A stretch of 64,000 bases of DNA from Methylovorus sp. MM2 (lineage in GTDB: Bacteria; Pseudomonadota; Gammaproteobacteria; Burkholderiales; Methylophilaceae). The first letter of the stretch is position 1. The number at the start of each line of letters is the position of its first letter. Below the pieces are notes generated by a model. The model was given only the letters and a program-made list of their open reading frames with translations. It did not search any database and had not been told where the DNA came from. Positions 59,985 through 64,000 of this stretch are shown in pieces. A program made the translations under genes and the position numbers. The stretch covers positions 147,033-211,032 of the forward strand of contig NZ_LXUF01000016.1 in assembly GCF_001648895.1 (NCBI RefSeq), in the 5' to 3' direction.

Positions 59985-61168
59985 TGAATGCTCCCAGCCA
60001 GATCAAAAATAGGCATATACATGAGTACCACTACAATACCGACGATCAGGCCAATGACCACCATCAGCAGCGGTTCAAGCAGTCGTGTGAACCAGTCGAC
60101 CGCACGTGATATTTCTTCATCATAAAAAAGACCAATTCGTTCCATCATTTCGCCCATGCTACCGGTACGCTCACCAACGCGTAGCATGCGGATAGCAATG
60201 GAGGTTGTCAGGCCATGATCTTCCATGGCGCTTGAAAGTGGTTTGCCTTCTCGCACGTCGCGTTCAGCTAGTTGCAGGCTGTTACGCAACAATGGCTGCA
60301 ATAGTGACGCCACCATCTGCATGCCAGTGACCATGGGAATACCGCCGCGCAAGAGCATACCAAGCGTGCGATAAAAGCGTGCCAGTTGGTAGATTCGCAT
60401 GGTTTCACCAAGTGCTGGTATCTTCCATATCTGTGACATGATGGTGGTGCGCACTGTGGATCGGCTTAATAAGTAGCCGAGTATTCCAGTGAAAATAATG
60501 AAGACAATAAACGCTTCTGAGCCGTGGTCATGCAATAAACGTCCCCAAGCGAGTAGTAACTGCGACATCCACGGCAAGTCAGTGCCTGCACTTTCGTAGA
60601 TAGTACTAAAGCGTGGCACGACATAACCGAGCAGAAACAACATCACTAAACCGCCGACGATGATTAGCAATACTGGGTAGATGGAGGCGGTGACGATCTT
60701 CTTGCGTACCGCATCCAGCTGCCCTTGATAGGCGACATGCCGTCCCAACGCCTGCACCATGTCGCCGGTGCGCTCGCTACTACGTATGAGGGCGATATAC
60801 AAAGGAGGAAATACCTGCGGGAATCGTTCCAGTGCGCTGGAAAGTGGCAGGCCTTCATAAAGCGATGCCATCACCTGTGTGAGTATAGTTCGGGACTCTG
60901 TTTGGGCTTCTTTTTCTGCAAGCGCTTCTATCGACTCCACCAGACTCAAGCCAGAATCTAGTAGTGAGAGCAGTTCCTGACTAAATAGCATCAGGTTAAA
61001 TCTACTTTTTCCAAATGCGCCTACACGAGATAGCTTGCCCAGCGCTCGTGTTGCTAACAAGCTGTAACCCTGTGCTTCTACCATTAATTGCGCCTGCAAA
61101 GGGTCGCTCGCTTCTAATGTCAGCGTTTCTACCAGCTGTCCACGCGCGACCTTCAATTCAAATTTCAT
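59981..61168 (-). CDS. gspF: Type II secretion inner-membrane protein GspF
   Basis: 395 residues. Two repeated cytoplasmic F domains (FSQELLSLLDSGLSLVESIEALAEKE; FYRTLGMLLRGGIPMVTGMQMVAS) and three membrane spans (about 165-185, 215-235, 365-388). Platform protein for the pseudopilus motor. Confidence 0.96.
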
Positions 61169-61221
61169 CGATCATCCTGCATTTACTGGGTAGCCTTTAA
61201 AAAAACTGGAAGGTCAATTAC

Positions 61222-61653
61222 CTACCAGCTCACTACATCTGCTGATTCGTTATCGCCACCGGCTTGCCCATCCTTGCCAAATGACCACAGGTCATATTCG
61301 CTGTGCTCGCCAGGATATTTGTATTGATAGACTTTGCCCCACGGATCATGAGGTACAGTCTTTTGCAGGTATGGCCCCTGCCATTTTTGTTCATCTGAAG
61401 GCGCTGCATTAAGGGCAGCCAGTCCTTGCTCAGTATTTGGGTAGTGCCCCGTATCCAGTCGATATTGATCGAGCGCTTTTCCTAGTGCATCTATTTGCGC
61501 CTTGGCTGTCTTGGTCTCTGATTTACCGATCTGTGCAAAATATTTAGGCCCCACATATCCAGCTAGAAGACCAATGATGACCATCACCACTAACAGTTCC
61601 AGCAGAGTGAAACCTGACTGAACTAGCGTTCTTTTGATATCGCACTTAATCAT
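61222..61653 (-). CDS. gspG: Major pseudopilin GspG
   Basis: 143 residues from ATG 61653, with AGG about ten bases upstream; the longer reading to 61719 is rejected. VQSG then FTLLELLVVMVIIGLLAG: leader cut after G14, Glu+5. The C-terminal domain has TGHYPNTEQGLAALN ... GPYLQK ... DPWGKVYQYKYPG and DLWSFGKDGQAGG, the calcium-loop pattern of true GspG. It builds the pseudopilus. This argues for type II secretion rather than a long adhesive pilus. Confidence 0.96.
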   Translation of the reverse strand: MIKCDIKRTLVQSGFTLLELLVVMVIIGLLAGYVGPKYFAQIGKSETKTAKAQIDALGKALDQYRLDTGHYPNTEQGLAALNAAPSDEQKWQGPYLQKTVPHDPWGKVYQYKYPGEHSEYDLWSFGKDGQAGGDNESADVVSW

Positions 61654-61747
61654 GTTCAATACCTGATAGTTGTATTTTCTTGGGGGAAAGCAGGGGCTTT
61701 TGGCCCCCACTTTGATCACTTAGAAATCACTGAATCAATGGATTACA

Positions 61748-62755
61748 TTAATAAGTGATGTTGACGTTGGCACCGTTAGGGATATATCCGGGTACCTTAA
61801 ACTCTACAAAAGGCGCTTCTTCCTGACCTGTCTGGCGGAAACTGTAGGCATTATTGGTAAGTACGGCTTCCCCATTTACTATTTGTGGGCAAGCATTTGT
61901 ACCTGTTACCTTGACATACAGTTGCGATGAGTCTGGCAGGGTTGTGCCGTCATCATCCAGATAGTTATTATCTGTAGTGAACTCTACCCAGTTGGTGTCG
62001 ATGCCAGCGGCCTGTTGTGCTGCTGTAGGTACAGGGAGTGGGCTTGACCAGGAATTGACTCCGTTGATAGAAGTGCTGGTTGGCGCAGAAGTTGTAATTG
62101 GACGGCTGACATATCCAGAAGCAGCGAGCGATGGTGTGCTTGAATTAGCACGGTGTTGAACGGATGTGTAGGTTCGACCAATCCGGAATAACACCTCATC
62201 AGAAATCGCAGAGTAGTAATAAGCTGCCTGTACACTACTTGCTGTAGTGAATGCACTGAAACCTGCGCGTGCAAAACCATTCAGCTCAAGATATACAGGT
62301 TCGTATTCATCTTCCTCCTCGTCGTACTCCATCGCTACCGGATTATTTGTCATGCTGTATCTAAGGCCGTAGATACAAACTTGGTTACTCCCGCTTTGGC
62401 CATTGCTCCACACACGCTCATCCATTCTAGCTACAGTAATGCTGCTGCTCAGGGTTGATCCTGTGTATACGATAGGTACACTGGTTCTGGTTGCAACTAC
62501 ATTTGTCACGCTTGAGTCAGGTGAAACGTTGCGGCTAGCAGGAAAAACAGCGCATGTATTATTTGCTCCTGCACTAGGTGCTGTAGAAGCCACTGACCCA
62601 AAATTACCCGTCGTGTTACAAAGTGTGTAGGGGGTAGTATCAGAGCCTACAGTAAAGCCGCCGGAGGGCAGGCTTACAAAACCCGTAGCCATTGCTTGTG
62701 CAGAAGCTAATCCAAATGCACTTAAAACAGCTAATCTGATTGCTGATTGTTTCAT
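61748..62755 (-). CDS. Exported protein of unknown function, possible secretion substrate
   Basis: 335 residues from ATG 62755 (AAGGAAAC upstream). Signal peptide MKQSAIRLAVLSAFGLASAQAMA. The mature part is Ser/Thr-rich with several Cys, has an acidic patch (EYDEEEDEYEPVY) and ends VPGYIPNGANVNITY. No recognised domain and no PEP-CTERM tail. It is the first gene of the type II secretion operon, 29 bases before the pre-gspG reading region, and has a long structured leader; both hint that it is the main substrate. That is inference from position. Confidence 0.75.
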   Translation of the reverse strand: MKQSAIRLAVLSAFGLASAQAMATGFVSLPSGGFTVGSDTTPYTLCNTTGNFGSVASTAPSAGANNTCAVFPASRNVSPDSSVTNVVATRTSVPIVYTGSTLSSSITVARMDERVWSNGQSGSNQVCIYGLRYSMTNNPVAMEYDEEEDEYEPVYLELNGFARAGFSAFTTASSVQAAYYYSAISDEVLFRIGRTYTSVQHRANSSTPSLAASGYVSRPITTSAPTSTSINGVNSWSSPLPVPTAAQQAAGIDTNWVEFTTDNNYLDDDGTTLPDSSQLYVKVTGTNACPQIVNGEAVLTNNAYSFRQTGQEEAPFVEFKVPGYIPNGANVNITY

Positions 62756-62784
62756 GATAGTTTCCTTCAGAGTTATAATCAGCA

Positions 62785-62894
62785 GGCATTTGTGGCTGCC
62801 CGCATCACCAATTCGACGCCAATAGTTGGTAGAGCCTTCCAAGTCGCTACTTCTTATCAGTGTCAAATTCTGCTGGGGGCAGTTCACAAATGCC
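62785..62894 (-). ncRNA. Candidate structured 5' leader RNA of the secretion operon
   Basis: Outer arms 62877-62894 and 62785-62801 pair in 16 bp (10 + 6 with a small internal loop). Inside, on minus, AATTTGAC pairs with GTCGAATT, extending the helix, and GTAG/CTAC can close a distal hairpin. The structure ends 30 bases before the start of the 335-aa gene. It does not match the c-di-GMP-I consensus as I know it; class unknown. Confidence 0.5.
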
Positions 62895-63117
62895 CTCCCA
62901 TATGCTCTTGCACCCGCTCATCCCGGCGGTTTTCCATTCTTCATTGTCGTACTTTCAACTAATTGCCAATATCGGCATTTCGCGTTGTTTGTATCAAATT
63001 GTTTCTTTTTGTTACGCAATAGGTGTGCCATTGAAAATGGTCGTAGCGCCAGCCTTGCTACGACTGCCACGGCATTTGTGTCGGGAAAAATTCCCTATTA
63101 AATCATTTGGTTATTTT

Positions 63118-63151
63118 TAGCCATGTGGTGGTTGCAGAGTAGCCATGTGGT
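63118..63151. repeat. Direct repeat TAGCCATGTGGT upstream of the RTX gene
   Basis: TAGCCATGTGGT at 63118-63129 and 63140-63151, 22 bases apart (two helical turns), about 220 bases before the RTX start. Possible regulator site. Confidence 0.5.
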
Positions 63152-63369
63152 CTTTTAAAGCGGATTGAAAGTGTTTTTGTTTTAGCTATTCATATAAATA
63201 ACATATTGATTAATATTAATTTTATGTTTTTGTAACAAAATATTTCATGAGTGGCATTAATGTTGCGACATTAGCGCGTATCGACTGGTGACAGTCATCG
63301 CAATGGTAGTAAGTAAACATCCATAAAAGTTTACCTGCCGCACTTAATCCATGAATGGAAGGAATAGAA

Positions 63370-64000
63370 ATGGCAACGCAACGCACAGCTTTCGCGGACA
63401 TTATCAATGCAATTTACGGTACCAATACCGATGCAAAGGAGACGGCTAGGGAGTACTTGGATACTTACATTACAGGTGTAGGTGATCTGGAAGATGCGAC
63501 ACTGGAAACTGGAGTCAAGCTATATACCGATGCTGTCAGCGGCAGGAAAGTTGTGGTTACCTCAAAAACAACGGGTGCTACCGTGGATGGTAGTTATCAG
63601 GATGCTGTGTTAAGCGCACAGGCTAAAACTGGAGGGCTGACAGGGGATGATGAAGCCAATATCCTCATCGGTAATACCTTTGCTAACCTACTCAATGGAG
63701 GCGATGGTGACGATACTCTATTTGGTGGCGGGGGTAATGATACTCTGAGCGGTGGAGCAGGTGCAGATGTGTTGGAGGGAGGGAGTGGCAACAATACCTA
63801 CATCATCGACACAGCAGATGATGAAGTGATCGAATCACTAGCTGGTACAGCTGGAGGCACAGACACCGTGATCATCAGCGCTGAGTTTGATGATATCTCT
63901 GGTGATGGTTATACCCTTAGCGAGAATGTCGAGCATCTCAATGCCAGTGCCTATGTAAATGGCATCGAGTTAACTGGCAATGCACTTGCCAACACCATCA
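63370..64000 (+). CDS. RTX repeat protein, 5' part (runs off the window)
   Basis: Starts at ATG 63370 behind AGGAAT and is open to the window end (210 codons). No signal peptide. A 95-residue N-terminal domain is followed by GGxGxDxxx RTX repeats near residues 116-140 (NGGDGDDTLFGGGGNDTLSGGAGADVLEGG), which bind calcium, then YIIDTADDEVIESLAGTAGGTDTV, the spacer unit common in large RTX adhesins. Such proteins leave through type I secretion using a C-terminal signal, here outside the window. The exporter at 35334-38377 is a candidate; linkage is unproven. Confidence 0.92.
   Translation, partial: MATQRTAFADIINAIYGTNTDAKETAREYLDTYITGVGDLEDATLETGVKLYTDAVSGRKVVVTSKTTGATVDGSYQDAVLSAQAKTGGLTGDDEANILIGNTFANLLNGGDGDDTLFGGGGNDTLSGGAGADVLEGGSGNNTYIIDTADDEVIESLAGTAGGTDTVIISAEFDDISGDGYTLSENVEHLNASAYVNGIELTGNALANTI

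Larger units (their letters stand above)
62756..63369. other. Divergent region between the secretion operon and the RTX gene
   Basis: 614 bases with no convincing gene. Contains the structured leader (62785-62894, minus), a GTCGTAGC/GCTACGAC hairpin (63040-63064) without T run, and a 12-bp direct repeat (63118-63151). Confidence 0.5.

Noticed and set aside
62800..62880. tRNA-Gly-like fragment (GGTAGAGCCTTCCAAG) on the plus strand
   Set aside because: No acceptor or T arm and no cloverleaf; chance similarity inside the leader inverted repeat.
62785..63070. Possible c-di-GMP-I (GEMM) riboswitch before the secretion or RTX gene
   Set aside because: CCATTGAAAATGG near 63029 and the leader on minus look superficially like GEMM hairpins, but the conserved GGCAAACC and ACGCAAAGCC segments are absent and the arms do not fit the fold.

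Overview
The window looks like chromosome of a flagellated betaproteobacterium. Gene content (chemotaxis operon with cheZ, hybrid type II secretion cluster, IscX, class I fumarase, glyA-nrdR-ribD order) and moderate GC suggest a relative of Methylophilaceae such as Methylotenera. That placement is inference from gene content; no search could be run.

Layout. (1) 78-12613: a complete chemotaxis block, all on +: cheY, cheA, cheW, two receptors, cheR, cheD, cheB, cheY, cheZ, a strong terminator, then a third receptor behind a clear sigma-28 (FliA) type promoter. (2) 12636-13256: a 28-residue membrane microprotein, a BON-domain periplasmic protein and an orphan terminator that belonged to a tRNA-Lys transcript. 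(3) 13265-33408: accessory DNA. A damaged copy of the 3' part of tRNA-Lys lies at 13265-13306 and the intact tRNA-Lys(CTT), with its promoter, at 33333-33449, both on the minus strand, as expected when an element integrates into the 3' end of a tRNA gene. Inside this, an 18.68-kb element (14371-33050) has TG...CA ends, about 25-bp inverted repeats, 23/24-bp-spaced GTAGCCAC-type subterminal sites and a 5-bp target duplication (CTTAC). Removing it joins two halves of one open reading frame exactly in frame. Its cargo is a DUF2971 protein, an OsmC-YcaO fusion, a hydrolase/MFS/cupin/CMD operon with a divergent LysR regulator, an IS21-family copy (istA/istB), an AlpA-like regulator, an unknown 328-aa protein, and a 1425-aa STAND/NACHT-type ATPase with a C-terminal PD-(D/E)XK nuclease signature, divergent from two membrane proteins (one DUF4236). 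The last group is the best candidate for an undescribed system, probably anti-phage defence.

(4) 33512-49362: housekeeping and envelope genes: phosphoglucomutase, a type I secretion ABC transporter with its HlyD adaptor, a Crp/Fnr regulator, a glycosyltransferase, an aspartic protease, phosphomannomutase, OYE-type flavin oxidoreductase, IscX, fumarase, glyA, nrdR, ribD, tatD. The fumarase-glyA intergenic region holds tandem 14-bp palindromes and a minus-strand terminator ahead of fumarase. (5) 49544-62755, all on minus: a type II secretion/type IV pilus hybrid operon (exported 335-aa protein, gspG, gspF, gspE, pilM/N/O/P-like genes, lipoprotein secretin, three minor pseudopilins) followed by a giant TPR-glycosyltransferase. 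A structured RNA leader precedes the operon. (6) 63370 to the end: the 5' part of an RTX protein gene, a possible substrate for the type I exporter at 35-38 kb.
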